Source: an uncultured Acidobacteriia bacterium (lineage in GTDB: Bacteria > Acidobacteriota > Terriglobia > Bryobacterales > Bryobacteraceae). Taken from it: a DNA stretch of 34,139 bases. Of the stretch, positions 22,383 through 31,547 are shown piece by piece (positions within the stretch are counted from its first letter, which is position 1; each line of letters begins with the position of its first letter). A program made the position numbers and the translations under genes. The stretch lies in assembly GCA_903925015.1 (NCBI GenBank), contig CAIYDY010000088.1, positions 1 to 34,139 on the forward strand. The letters run 5' to 3'. The notes beneath the pieces are model-generated. The model was given only the letters and a program-made list of their open reading frames with translations, ran no database searches and was not told the DNA's origin.

Positions 22383-23732
22383 CTATACCTTGCCGAAAAT
22401 CGATCCGCTCAAGGTGCTGGTGCTGTCGGAGAACGATTCCTTCTCGATGCCCATGGACCGCAGGATGCTCAGGTACACGTTGGACATCTGGGTCTCGACG
22501 CCTGCCGGACTCTTCCAATACTGTCCATGCTTGAGGCCCATGTTGGCTCCGCCTGCGATCAGTGTGGGCAGGTTGTGGGAGTTATGCGTGGTGCTGGCAC
22601 CGCTGCCGAACATCACAATGCTGTTGTCTAGGACACTGCCTGAGCGGTCCTTGTATCCATCCATCCGCTGCAGGAAATGCGCGATCTGGTTGCTCAGGAA
22701 CAAGTCGTACTTGGCGAAGTTCAGCTGGCCTTCCTTGTCCGTGGCGTGCGACAGGTTGTGGTGGGTCTTGGCCAAGCCGAGTTTGATCGGGAACGTGTCG
22801 CTGATGCCCATGCCGTCCTCGCGGTTCAACATGAAGGTTACGGTCCGGGTGATATCGGCGTCGAACGCGAGCGCGATCAGGTCGAACATGTTGCGGTAGA
22901 ATTCAGCCGGTTCGCCCTCGTTGGTCACGTCCAAGTTGAGGTGGGAGTAGTCTTGCTTCTTCAGCGGGATGTCGATCCACTTTTCGGATGCCACCAGTTG
23001 CGATTCCACCTCGTTGAGCGAGGTCAGGTACTGGTCCATGCGCTCGCGGTCGCTCTTGCCCAATTGCTTGTCGAGCGCTTTGGCACTTTCGGCGACTGCG
23101 TCGACCAGCTTGATCCGGCGGACCAGGACGTCGTGTTCGGACTTCAGCGAAGTGTGGTCTCCGCGGACCAGGCGGTCGAAGACCCGGCGGGGGTTGTTCT
23201 CCGCGGGAATCGGGCGTCCGTCAAACCCATAGGAAATGGTGCCGGTACGCGACAGGTAGCCGGAGCCCGCGTCGATGGACAGAACCAGCGACGGCCGGCG
23301 GCAGAACTGCTTGGTGTTGGCGGCGACCCCCTGATCCAAGCCGACCGTATTGTATGTACCGGGTTTCGGATTGTAGAGAGGCGCGCCAGTCAGCCACATG
23401 TCGGAGCACGTGTGGGGATCGGACTTCGGGCCGCTCGGGTGGTACAGCCCGCCCATGAAGCTGAGCTTCTTCCGGAACGGCTCCAGTGGTTGTGTCGAGG
23501 CACCGAAGACGAACTCGCCGTCCTTTTCCTTGGTCGGGAACCAGCTCCATTCGGGCAGCTCATGCTCGGTCTTGGGCAACGACATGCCGTTGGCCGTGTA
23601 GATGGCGCAGAAACGGCGCGGGGCCTGGTCGGTGACCTCGGCACCCATGGCGTCCAGCACGGGTAGAGCCATGGCAACGCCTCCCAATCCCTGGAGGAAT
23701 GCGCGGCGGTCGAGTCGAAGAGAGCTTTTCAT
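22383..23732 (-). CDS. Tat-exported DUF1552 protein
   Basis: This 449-residue protein belongs to the DUF1552 family, abundant in planctomycetes, acidobacteria and myxobacteria and of unknown function. It has a twin-arginine-type signal ([20 protein letters not shown]). Family features include [60 protein letters not shown] and [20 protein letters not shown]. The domain is related to sulfatase/DUF1501-like alkaline-phosphatase folds, with several His and Asp residues that could bind metal. It follows the DUF1592-type giant gene by 38 bp, the pairing normally seen for this family, so the two probably act together in the envelope. ATG 23732 starts the signal; AGGAC lies a few bases upstream. Confidence 0.93.
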   Translation of the reverse strand: MKSSLRLDRRAFLQGLGGVAMALPVLDAMGAEVTDQAPRRFCAIYTANGMSLPKTEHELPEWSWFPTKEKDGEFVFGASTQPLEPFRKKLSFMGGLYHPSGPKSDPHTCSDMWLTGAPLYNPKPGTYNTVGLDQGVAANTKQFCRRPSLVLSIDAGSGYLSRTGTISYGFDGRPIPAENNPRRVFDRLVRGDHTSLKSEHDVLVRRIKLVDAVAESAKALDKQLGKSDRERMDQYLTSLNEVESQLVASEKWIDIPLKKQDYSHLNLDVTNEGEPAEFYRNMFDLIALAFDADITRTVTFMLNREDGMGISDTFPIKLGLAKTHHNLSHATDKEGQLNFAKYDLFLSNQIAHFLQRMDGYKDRSGSVLDNSIVMFGSGASTTHNSHNLPTLIAGGANMGLKHGQYWKSPAGVETQMSNVYLSILRSMGIEKESFSDSTSTLSGSIFGKV

Positions 23733-23770
23733 GGTACCGTCCTAATCCTAAATTCTACTATCCCGTAGTG

Positions 23771-26700
23771 CTATTTTTCGAGGAACATTTTGCTGCTGAC
23801 CACATAGTGGACCATGTCCTTCATGCGGTAGCCGTCGGCCTTGAGTTTGAGCTGGTCGCGCTTCAGGAAGTCGAGTTCGCTGTAGCTAAGGGTCCTGCCG
23901 CATGCGTAGGTTGCCAGATGCTTCAGGAAGCTGAATGCCACCTGGTCGATGCGGTCTTCCGCCAAATAACGCTTTAGGTCGTTGGCGCCGGAAACCTCGG
24001 TTTTGTCGGGCAGGGTGGAGCGGGAATCCACCGATTGCTGCTTCAGACGGCCACCGGCGTCGAACTCTTCGAAAGCCACTCCCCATGGGTCGATTTTCGC
24101 GTGGCATTGCTGGCAACCAGGCTGGTTGCGGTGCTGCTCAATCCGCTGCCGCAACGTGAGATTCGGGTTTTCCTTCAGCGTGGGCACGTTTGGCGGGGGA
24201 TCGGCTGGTGGTTCGGAGATGATCTTCCTGGCCAGCCATGCGCCACGCTTTACCGGGTTGGACTCCCGGCCGTCGGAAAGGCCAGCCATAATCGCCGCTT
24301 GCGTCAACACGCCGCCAAGTTCCGGGCGTCCATGCTCGATAGCCACGAACTGGAAGCCGCTATCGGTCTTTTCAGGCATGCCGTAATAGCCGGCCACGCT
24401 TTCGTTGGCCACGATGAAATCCGACTTGATCAAATTCTTCACCGGCAGGTTGTTTCGCAGCAAGTAGTCGACGAACTGGATCGGCTCCTGTTTGAGCTGG
24501 GTGCGGGTGTGGGCAGTGAGGGTCGGGTAGCGTTTCTTGTCCGGCTCCAGCACCGCGAACTTCTCCAAGTTGAGCCACTGGGACGCGAATTCCTTGGTGA
24601 ACTGGGAGAACTTGGCATCTTTGGCCATGCGCTCCACCTCGGAATCCAGGTGGCTACGGAGTGTCCCGGCGGCGGCCAGCCCCAACGTCGTGCGGTCGGG
24701 AGGTGCATTCCATAGGAAGTAGGACAACTTGGAGGCCAATTCGTACGACTCCAGCGGCTCTGGGTCCGGCGTGTTGCTTTTTTCGACGAGGAAGAGGAAT
24801 TGGGGTGAGGTCAGCAGGACTTGCAATGTGTCCTTGATGCTGTCCTGGAAGTTGCGCCCCGAAGCGGCGGACTTCGTGTAGATGTCGACCAGCGCGGTAA
24901 CTTCCGCTGCGCTGGCCGGACGACGGTACGCTCGCGTGGCGAATGAACGGAGGATCTCCTGCGCGTAGGCCTTTTCGTCGGACTTGCGGGCGGAATCGAT
25001 GAAGATGTTCTTATGCGAGACCGGGGGCCACTGGTCGTAGAAAGGGCCTTCGAATTCCACGGAGCGGACCAGCATGCGCGGCATGTCGCGGCCATCGGTG
25101 TACTCACTGCGCACGGCGATTTCGCGCACACCTGCCAGATAGTTCACGTTGTCGTGTTCGACTTCGGTAGCCGGATAGTTGCGGATGGCACCTTCGAACA
25201 CATACTTGGCCAAGTTCGTGCCCGCGACCGCTTGGGGAGCGCCCACCGGGGCGAACGTGCTGCCGCAATCGCGGCGGAATCCCAAGTGTACGCCAAGTTT
25301 TGGTGTCCGCTTTTCAAAGGCCAGGAATTTCTTGGCTAGATCGTTTTCGACAGCCAGAGGTGTGAAAACGATCTTGTCCACTTCCGACATTCCGGCGTAC
25401 TTGGCGCTGATCGCCAGCGGACCGGCCGGTAGACGGACAGCGAGGAACGCGGGCTGCTGCAAGGTGCCGATGAACTCCCTGTCGCCCAGATTGAGCGTCA
25501 GCTCCATGGGCCTCTCGGCGTCGGGGGCTTTGACAAACTGCTTGCCGGGCTGGACCAGGGCTTGGAGTTCGGCCTCGCCCAACGCGCGGCGGTAAACACG
25601 GACTTGGTCGATGTCGCCTCGGTAGTGCAGTCCCTCGGCAAGGCGGCCAATTTGGAGATCCAGCTTGGGATTGTCGAGGTTGGCGGCGCTGATCTCACCT
25701 TTGCCCACCGGGTAGCCGTTCACGTAGATCTTGGAAAGTTGCTGGCCGCGATGGACAATTGCCGCGACGTGCTGCCATTCGCCGGCCTTGATCGCACCGC
25801 GTTGGGATGAGATCGTGCCTGCGGATTTCCCGTCGGACCCGATCGCGTCGAGGCGGAGAATGCCCCGGTTGTCCGGCAGTTCGAGCACCCAGCCCTGCTT
25901 GCCGGCTTTCTCCTCGGTTGAGCCGCCACGTGCAATGATGCTAGCCCGGCGCAGTCCCTGGGGCTTGATCCATGCCGCGACTGTGAAATCGCCGTCGGCC
26001 ACATTCAGCGCATCGGTTCGCGGTACGGTCACGAAATCGGTATCGGCCTTGATGCCCACCGCCTTGCCAAACGGGGACTCGGACAACTGGGCCTTACCCT
26101 CCAGTTTGCCCGAGGGCCAGCCCACGGCCAAGCCTTCGGTTAGCTTGGAGGCATCCGGTGCGGGTGGGTTCAAGTTGGCCGCAACAACGTGCGCGTCCAC
26201 CTGGTAGACCCCGGCTTTGGGGATGACGGCTGTTTGCGACTTTGCCGGTTGAACCGTGATAGCCCCCGGGGTTGGTTTGCCTTCGAGGTCGTCCTTTTTG
26301 TCCTTTTCGATCTTGTCGATCAAGAGCCCATCGTTGTATTTCGCCGCCAGGATGGTGATCCTAAAGCGACCGTCGTCGGGGAGTTCACGGGTCGAGATCT
26401 TGAAGTTTGCCTTGGGGCCGTACGTACCGTCGGCACCGAACAGTTCATCGTTGGGGATGGCCGGACGCAGCAGGAGGCCTTGGGGCACGGTTGAGTAGGC
26501 TTGTCCCTTGGGATAGCCGCCGCTTCCGCGCATGTCGGCATAAACCACGTGGTAAATGCTGTGGTATTCGCGCCAGCCGCGGACAGTATCGTTGCCTTGG
26601 TAACCCTCAATAAACCGATAGTCGGTCTGCATCGGGTGGGGGGTGAAGGCGAACGGTTTGGCAGGGACGGGCTGGGTAATCAGCACATCCTCGTTCTTGA

Positions 26701-27448
26701 GCAAAGCACTGCCGGCTCCAAGGATCAGTTCTTCCGGGAAAGGTTTCGGGTTAACCTTGGCGCCGAGCTCCACCTTGAAGTCCTGAACGGCTGGCTTCTT
26801 CGACGGATCGACCAACGCGCGTTTCAGCGCCTCCTCAGCGATTTCAAAATAGGATTCGAGCAGGAGTGGGGAGAGGTGGAGTGTCTCCTGGTTATTGACG
26901 AAACCATCCTTGGAGACTGCGTCCGGCGGTAGGCCGGTCGTCAGGTCGTCCTCGAGGTGCAGGAGTTCCCGCAGCGTGTTGCGGTATTGCGCGACGGTGA
27001 GGCGTCGGACCAAGCCGTTTTTCGGTGACGGGCGCAGCCGTGCGATCTCAATATTCTGCTTGATCCAGTCGACGACCTGCTTCCGCTCCTCTGGCGTGGG
27101 CTGGTGCTGGTCCTTGGGCGGCATGCTGCCACCCGCGACGCGGGCCCGGATGCCTTCCCAGACCTTCACTTGGCGGTCGTCGAAGGTGGTGTCGAGTTGG
27201 TCGACGCGGACGCCCGCCATGGCGTTGTCCGTGTCATGGCATTGCATGCAGTTCTGCTTGAAGAACGGTTTGACCGTCTGTTCAAACGCGAGTTGGTTGG
27301 CTGTAGGCGGCGGGGGCGCTGCGGTGGCGACGGAGGTGCGGGTCGCCCATGCGCCGATTGCGATGGCGGCGAAGGCCAAAATCCACGCCGTGCGCGGGTT
27401 CAGATAACGATTACTGGTGGAGATGCGGGCGCGTGATTTTGGCTTCAT
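23771..27448 (-). CDS. Diheme DUF1587/DUF1595/DUF1592/DUF1588/DUF1585 protein with a LamG domain
   Basis: This 1225-residue envelope protein starts with one membrane or signal helix ([16 protein letters not shown]). A cytochrome-c-like domain with CMQCH (67-71) follows, then DUF1587 ([16 protein letters not shown], near 148). A LamG/concanavalin-like domain inserts at about 471-634 ([47 protein letters not shown]). After it come DUF1595 ([10 protein letters not shown], near 830), DUF1592 ([20 protein letters not shown], near 900), DUF1588 with a second CxxCH ([12 protein letters not shown], Cys1112) and DUF1585 at the end. Function is unknown; redox plus glycan or protein binding is suggested by the domains. 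It pairs with the DUF1552 gene 38 bp downstream. ATG 27448 is preceded by TACCAT at 11 nt and no clear Shine-Dalgarno. Confidence 0.92.
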   Translation of the reverse strand: MKPKSRARISTSNRYLNPRTAWILAFAAIAIGAWATRTSVATAAPPPPTANQLAFEQTVKPFFKQNCMQCHDTDNAMAGVRVDQLDTTFDDRQVKVWEGIRARVAGGSMPPKDQHQPTPEERKQVVDWIKQNIEIARLRPSPKNGLVRRLTVAQYRNTLRELLHLEDDLTTGLPPDAVSKDGFVNNQETLHLSPLLLESYFEIAEEALKRALVDPSKKPAVQDFKVELGAKVNPKPFPEELILGAGSALLKNEDVLITQPVPAKPFAFTPHPMQTDYRFIEGYQGNDTVRGWREYHSIYHVVYADMRGSGGYPKGQAYSTVPQGLLLRPAIPNDELFGADGTYGPKANFKISTRELPDDGRFRITILAAKYNDGLLIDKIEKDKKDDLEGKPTPGAITVQPAKSQTAVIPKAGVYQVDAHVVAANLNPPAPDASKLTEGLAVGWPSGKLEGKAQLSESPFGKAVGIKADTDFVTVPRTDALNVADGDFTVAAWIKPQGLRRASIIARGGSTEEKAGKQGWVLELPDNRGILRLDAIGSDGKSAGTISSQRGAIKAGEWQHVAAIVHRGQQLSKIYVNGYPVGKGEISAANLDNPKLDLQIGRLAEGLHYRGDIDQVRVYRRALGEAELQALVQPGKQFVKAPDAERPMELTLNLGDREFIGTLQQPAFLAVRLPAGPLAISAKYAGMSEVDKIVFTPLAVENDLAKKFLAFEKRTPKLGVHLGFRRDCGSTFAPVGAPQAVAGTNLAKYVFEGAIRNYPATEVEHDNVNYLAGVREIAVRSEYTDGRDMPRMLVRSVEFEGPFYDQWPPVSHKNIFIDSARKSDEKAYAQEILRSFATRAYRRPASAAEVTALVDIYTKSAASGRNFQDSIKDTLQVLLTSPQFLFLVEKSNTPDPEPLESYELASKLSYFLWNAPPDRTTLGLAAAGTLRSHLDSEVERMAKDAKFSQFTKEFASQWLNLEKFAVLEPDKKRYPTLTAHTRTQLKQEPIQFVDYLLRNNLPVKNLIKSDFIVANESVAGYYGMPEKTDSGFQFVAIEHGRPELGGVLTQAAIMAGLSDGRESNPVKRGAWLARKIISEPPADPPPNVPTLKENPNLTLRQRIEQHRNQPGCQQCHAKIDPWGVAFEEFDAGGRLKQQSVDSRSTLPDKTEVSGANDLKRYLAEDRIDQVAFSFLKHLATYACGRTLSYSELDFLKRDQLKLKADGYRMKDMVHYVVSSKMFLEK

Positions 27449-27503
27449 GCGAAACCGTTATGGTATCACCGGCGCGATGGCGCTAGAGGCAGGTAGACGA
27501 CAT

Positions 27504-29549
27504 CTACTTCAAGATACTGAACATGTTCGAGAAGTCGTCCGTCCACATGCGGAAACCGGGGCGGGGTTTGAGCAGCCTTCCGCTCCTCAAGGATTCCGGC
27601 AGCTCCATCGACGGGTCCACCAGCAGTGCCCAGCCTGACGCATTGCAGAGTTCGTCGTTCTCGTCCGGGTCCAGGTCGAATACCAGCGGCTTCTTGTGGA
27701 AGTAGTTGGCGGCGCGCTCCATCACCGGCTCCAGGTCCAGATATCGGTTCGAGATGTTCACCGCCAGGATCCCGCCCGGCTTGATGTGTTGGAAGTAGCT
27801 GGCGAAGGCCTCCTGGGTGATCAAGTGGACCGGGACCGAGTCGCCTGAAAACGCATCCATCACGAGCAGGTCGAACTTGTCAGCCGGATTCGTTGTAGGC
27901 TCCCGTTCCAAAACCAGTCGGCCGTCACCGATTGCCACTTCCGTCTTGGCCGGAGTATCACCTAGGTAAGTGAAGTAGGTCTTAGCGAAATCCAGCACCA
28001 GGGGATTGATTTCGTAGATCTTGAATGTGTCGCCCGCCAGTCCGTACGGTGCCAGGGCACCCGCTCCGAGTCCCAGAATCGCCACGTGCCAGGGAACTCC
28101 GACTGGACGGGACCGCATGGCGTGCCCGATGCCGCTGGCCTCGCAGAAATACGCCACGGGCGTACGTCTGAGTTTGGGAGCCAGCATTTGAATGCCGTGG
28201 TTGATGCGGCCGTGGAGCAGTTTGCGGTCGGCGTCGGAATCCGTCTTGGGATCACCTTCGTCCTCGATGCGCAGTTCCCCGTAGAAATTGCGCGCGATTG
28301 CCCGGTAGCCGGTGACGGTGTTCTTGGTCAGGACGGACAGCGTTACTACGTAGCCCAGGAGTCCGGCCAGCAGAAGGCCCTTGTAGACGGGTTTTGGATT
28401 TTCCCGGAAAAGCAGCAGGACGGCCAGTGCGGCAAGCGCGGCCAGTCCGATGGGGAATTCGTAGTACGCGTTGAAAATGTGCGGGGCGGCCAGGCCGACG
28501 AACAGTCCACCAACGGCTCCACCGACGGAGACCATCACGTAGAAGCCGGTCAGGCGGCTGGGATGGGGTTTGAGGCGAACCAGTTCCCCATGGCAGACCA
28601 TGCAGCAGACGAAGAGCGAGGCCGAAATCAGCGCGATGGTTGGACCCATGTGGATTTTCATCGACTTCGGTCCGAGGAAGAACGCGAAACAGCCGAGCGC
28701 GGCCAGCAGCAAGGGGAAGAAGATCTTGCGGTTGTAGTATTTGGTCGATTCGAAACAGAGGATGAACGTGAGCAGGTAGAGGGCAAGAGGCACCACCCAC
28801 AGGAACGGGATCGCGGCGACGTCCTGCGTCAGAAAGGTGGTTACGGATATCAATAAGGTGGAGGCGATGGCCGCGAGGCCGATCCACAGCAGTTGCAGTC
28901 CGAGCGTGGGTGCCTCGCCCTGCTTGGCGATTTTCACCTGGGTGCCGTGCGAGCGCGCTGCCATCCATGCCGTGGTGGAGCAGAGGACGGCAAACACCAG
29001 GTATGTACCGGACCAGACATAGCTCTGCATCTTGACCGAGAGATTGGGCTCGATCAGGAATGGATATGTGAGCAGTGCCAACATCGAGGCCAGGTTCGAG
29101 AGCGCGAAAAGGCGGTAGGGGACGGTTCCGGCCCGGCGTGCGTACCAGGATTGCAGCAGCGGGCTGGTGGTGGAAAGAATCATGTAGGGCAGCCCGATGG
29201 TGACGCCGAGCAGGCCCAGGATCAGGAAGGTGGGGTTGCTGTCCGCCGTAGGTTTCCAAGAGGGATTCGGCATCACGGGCAGCACGGCCAGGCTCACGAC
29301 CAAGAGGAGCGTGTGCACGGTGGCTTGGCGGGTTCCGGGCATTTCATGGAGCAGGTGGGCGTAGAGATACCCGGCTAGGAGCACCAGCTGGAAGAAAAGC
29401 ATGCAGGTGCTCCAGACGGCGGAGGTGCCGCCGAACCAGGGGAGGATCATCTTGGCGATGATCGGCTGCACTTGGAATAGGAGAAAAGCCGAAACGAAGA
29501 CAGTCAGGGCGTACAGATAGGCGTCCCAGCGGGCGCGTGTGCTTTCCAT
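27504..29549 (-). CDS. Membrane protein fused to a spermidine-synthase-like domain
   Basis: This 681-residue protein has an N-terminal polytopic half with about ten predicted helices (YALTVFVSAFLLFQVQPII; STCMLFFQLVLLAGYLYAHLL; GGAVGGLFVGLAA). The cytoplasmic C-terminal third is a Rossmann methyltransferase/aminopropyltransferase-like domain: AILGLGAGALAPYG (near 490), IYEINPLVLDFA, GDGRLVLE, LLVMDAFSGDSVPVHL and FQHIKPGGILAVNISN. Such proteins are annotated as fused MFS/spermidine synthase. True spermidine synthases have a GGGDG loop, here GLGAG, so polyamine synthesis should not be assumed. ATG 29549 opens the first helix. It is transcribed alone or with the small ORF at 29602-29730. Confidence 0.9.
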   Translation of the reverse strand: MESTRARWDAYLYALTVFVSAFLLFQVQPIIAKMILPWFGGTSAVWSTCMLFFQLVLLAGYLYAHLLHEMPGTRQATVHTLLLVVSLAVLPVMPNPSWKPTADSNPTFLILGLLGVTIGLPYMILSTTSPLLQSWYARRAGTVPYRLFALSNLASMLALLTYPFLIEPNLSVKMQSYVWSGTYLVFAVLCSTTAWMAARSHGTQVKIAKQGEAPTLGLQLLWIGLAAIASTLLISVTTFLTQDVAAIPFLWVVPLALYLLTFILCFESTKYYNRKIFFPLLLAALGCFAFFLGPKSMKIHMGPTIALISASLFVCCMVCHGELVRLKPHPSRLTGFYVMVSVGGAVGGLFVGLAAPHIFNAYYEFPIGLAALAALAVLLLFRENPKPVYKGLLLAGLLGYVVTLSVLTKNTVTGYRAIARNFYGELRIEDEGDPKTDSDADRKLLHGRINHGIQMLAPKLRRTPVAYFCEASGIGHAMRSRPVGVPWHVAILGLGAGALAPYGLAGDTFKIYEINPLVLDFAKTYFTYLGDTPAKTEVAIGDGRLVLEREPTTNPADKFDLLVMDAFSGDSVPVHLITQEAFASYFQHIKPGGILAVNISNRYLDLEPVMERAANYFHKKPLVFDLDPDENDELCNASGWALLVDPSMELPESLRSGRLLKPRPGFRMWTDDFSNMFSILK

Positions 29550-29601
29550 GCGGTTTCTGTTAGTTTAACCGCAACGTTGAGATCTGGTGCTGGTTGACGC
29601 G

Positions 29602-29730
29602 CTAAGACCCCCCGCGCTCAGGGCCCCAGTCTTCCAGCGGGTCGGGGCGAAGTCCCTCTTCGCGGTTTTCTCGCTTTTCCTGTTCGAGGCGCTTCTTCAG
29701 TTCCTCGCGTTCTTCCGCACCGTCGGCCAT
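29602..29730 (-). CDS. Small charged ORF (42 aa), unknown
   Basis: The frame from ATG 29730 to TAG 29602 encodes a highly charged helix, MADGAEEREELKKRLEQEKR, then ENREEGLRPDPLEDWGPERG. The Glu/Lys/Arg heptad-like pattern and the DPLEDWGPE tail look like real protein rather than chance. Acidic tails of this type occur in small uncharacterised proteins of related bacteria, as far as I recall. TAGAAT lies 6 nt before the ATG, suggesting a leaderless transcript. It sits between the haloperoxidase terminator-like hairpin and the fused spermidine-synthase gene, on their strand. No function is known. Confidence 0.55.
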   Translation of the reverse strand: MADGAEEREELKKRLEQEKRENREEGLRPDPLEDWGPERGGS

Positions 29731-29752
29731 AACTTGATTCTAATCCAAATGC

Positions 29753-29785
29753 GCGGGGAGGCCCGAAACGGCAGAGTCTCCCCGC
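29753..29785 (-). terminator. Hairpin downstream of the haloperoxidase gene
   Basis: GCGGGGAG (29753-29760) and CTCCCCGC (29778-29785) form a perfect 8-bp GC-rich stem with a 17-nt loop that itself holds a small CCG/CGG stem. It starts 11 nt beyond the haloperoxidase stop (29797-29799). There is no long T-tract after it on the minus strand, so termination may be inefficient or the hairpin may protect the 3' end. Confidence 0.5.
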
Positions 29786-29796
29786 CCGGCTGGTGT

Positions 29797-31443
29797 TTAC
29801 CGGATTGGGTCGAAATCCGGGTCGTTGTAGAAGTCCGTTAGCTCCCCATCGCCCGAGACCAGAACTCGACCGTCAGGCCGCACCTCGACCATGTTGCCGT
29901 CGAAGTTGCGGTACTGCCAGAATGGCGCTTCGTCGTAGTCCATGCTTTCACGCCGCAGGATGATTGTGGCGATCTTTTCGCCGAGACGCAGGCTACGCGT
30001 GTTGTCGGTGCGCCAGTGGACACCGCCCATGCTGCGCCCCAGTGCCACGTTGGCGGCGAGCTTATTCAGTTCGCCCTCAACCGTCAGGTATGCGGCATCG
30101 GCACCCATGTACTCGGGCAGCACGTCTGATCCGTCGATGTCCGGGGCGACCAATCTTCCCGGTGCGCCGGTGACGGGATGGACTTGTCCCTTCACGACGT
30201 CTGACATCTTGGCGCTTCCATTGAACCAAGCTTTCAGAATTGTGACGCAGGCACCAGCGACGGTGGCGTGGCCAGCGCCGTATGCCGGATGGTCCGGGCT
30301 GCCAGCCGAGAACGCCAGGGGAAGGAGAAAGTTCTGCGGCTTGCTGCCATCTGCCAAGGTGCGGTCGAAGATGGCCTTTGCGCCATCCGTGGTAAAGACC
30401 CAGTCCGGCAGCCCGATTGCCGTACCCTTGCGCTGTGCCTCCATCAGACCGCCGTACGCCTCCGGACGCTGGCGCAGGTAGACACCCCACTTCTGGTGCC
30501 ATACGATCCGCAGGGCGCGTGCCGCGACTTCGGAGACCAGGGCCAGGAGGTGCGGTCCGCCAAGGGTGCCGAAGCCGAGTTGGTTGGTGATCCGACCGTT
30601 GCCGTAAGGATTGCCCTTGCCGACCGGCGCACCCCAGTTGTTGAGGAGCAACGCCGCGTTGAAGTAGGCTTGGTGCAGCGCGTCCTTGTTGACGAACCGT
30701 GCCAGGTCGCGCATATTGCGGATCCGCTTCAGCGCGCCGGGTTTTGTGGGATCCCTATAGTCGGCCTCGTAGTACGGTGCCCCAGTGTTGTCATTGGGAT
30801 AGTCCTTGTTGTCATCGCCCGTGCCCGTGTTTTGGGCGTGCAACCAAGAGTCCCAAGTCTCCAGATAGTTGACCCCGGCCTTGTAGGGATACTGCTTCTG
30901 CAGGATCACCTGGGTTCCATAGGCGATGTCGTTCAGGAAAAACTGGCTGACCAACGGACCCTTGTCCTCGCCCGGAAGACCGGCGCGGAAGACGTTCTGG
31001 GCGTTCAATACCGGCGGCACGTCCACGCAGGGGATGACCGAGCCTGCACCCCGGTTGAAGGCCGCCTGCATGTCGACCACAGCCTGTTGGATATCGGCAT
31101 CGGCGTCGCTGAACGAGGCGAACGGCTTGTCGCGCAACAAGGCCATCCAGTAAAGCTCGGTCATTTCGGCTGCCGTGCCATCGGACAGGGCGGATGGCGG
31201 GTCCGGCATGGACATTTGCCTCGGATCGGGACCCAGATTGCCATCGTGCGCCCAGCCGCCTCTCGGATTGACCAGCTTGGCTGCACCGGTGGTTTGGGGC
31301 ACGTCGGCGAAATCGCCGCCGGTACTGCAAATTTTCTGGAACTTGGTGAACGCGACCGGGTCAACCAAGCCGGTGGTCATGTCGTGGGAGAGCGTCTTGT
31401 GGAAGAATCCGACGCCGGGGAGTGCAGCGTTGTTGGGAGTCAT
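29797..31443 (-). CDS. Vanadium-dependent haloperoxidase (PAP2-related, algal bromoperoxidase-like)
   Basis: This 548-residue protein has the three vanadate-binding blocks of vanadium haloperoxidases, which use H2O2 to oxidise halides. They are KWGVYLRQRPEAYGG (Lys318, Arg326), DHPAYGAGHATVAGA (His392) and ALGRSMGGVHWRTDN (Arg470, His476). The KWx6RPEA.GG form and the LGRSMxGVHxRxD form match red-algal and cyanobacterial bromoperoxidases rather than fungal chloroperoxidase. The usual Ser-Gly-His reads Ala-Gly-His here. There is no obvious signal peptide. ATG 31443 has GAGGA a few bases upstream, and a GTG lies four codons earlier. The frame continues to 31623 but without family features. The gene is divergent from the M20 peptidase (104 bp apart) and is followed by a terminator-like hairpin. 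Confidence 0.92.
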   Translation of the reverse strand: MTPNNAALPGVGFFHKTLSHDMTTGLVDPVAFTKFQKICSTGGDFADVPQTTGAAKLVNPRGGWAHDGNLGPDPRQMSMPDPPSALSDGTAAEMTELYWMALLRDKPFASFSDADADIQQAVVDMQAAFNRGAGSVIPCVDVPPVLNAQNVFRAGLPGEDKGPLVSQFFLNDIAYGTQVILQKQYPYKAGVNYLETWDSWLHAQNTGTGDDNKDYPNDNTGAPYYEADYRDPTKPGALKRIRNMRDLARFVNKDALHQAYFNAALLLNNWGAPVGKGNPYGNGRITNQLGFGTLGGPHLLALVSEVAARALRIVWHQKWGVYLRQRPEAYGGLMEAQRKGTAIGLPDWVFTTDGAKAIFDRTLADGSKPQNFLLPLAFSAGSPDHPAYGAGHATVAGACVTILKAWFNGSAKMSDVVKGQVHPVTGAPGRLVAPDIDGSDVLPEYMGADAAYLTVEGELNKLAANVALGRSMGGVHWRTDNTRSLRLGEKIATIILRRESMDYDEAPFWQYRNFDGNMVEVRPDGRVLVSGDGELTDFYNDPDFDPIR

Positions 31444-31547
31444 TTTGGTCCTCACTGAATCTAGCGCAGGGTGGAGGAAAAAGGGGACACACTTTCGCAA
31501 GTCTTTTTCTCCTGCGTCCGAAGCATTCCAATGCGACAATACATCCC

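Noticed and set aside
21820-22518. N-terminal extension of qhpG to 563 residues
   Set aside because: The Rossmann fold begins at residue 7 from ATG 21819. The extension has no domain features, is Pro/Arg-rich and runs through DNA containing gene fragments on the other strand and into the DUF1552 gene.
22012-22899. Plus-strand frame of 295 codons
   Set aside because: Its second half is antisense to the DUF1552 gene. Only a short part (about 22100-22270) hints at a decayed gene.
27504-29549. Genuine polyamine aminopropyltransferase (speE)
   Set aside because: The SAM loop is GLGAG rather than GGGDG and the domain is fused to about ten membrane helices, so only a spermidine-synthase-like label is justified.
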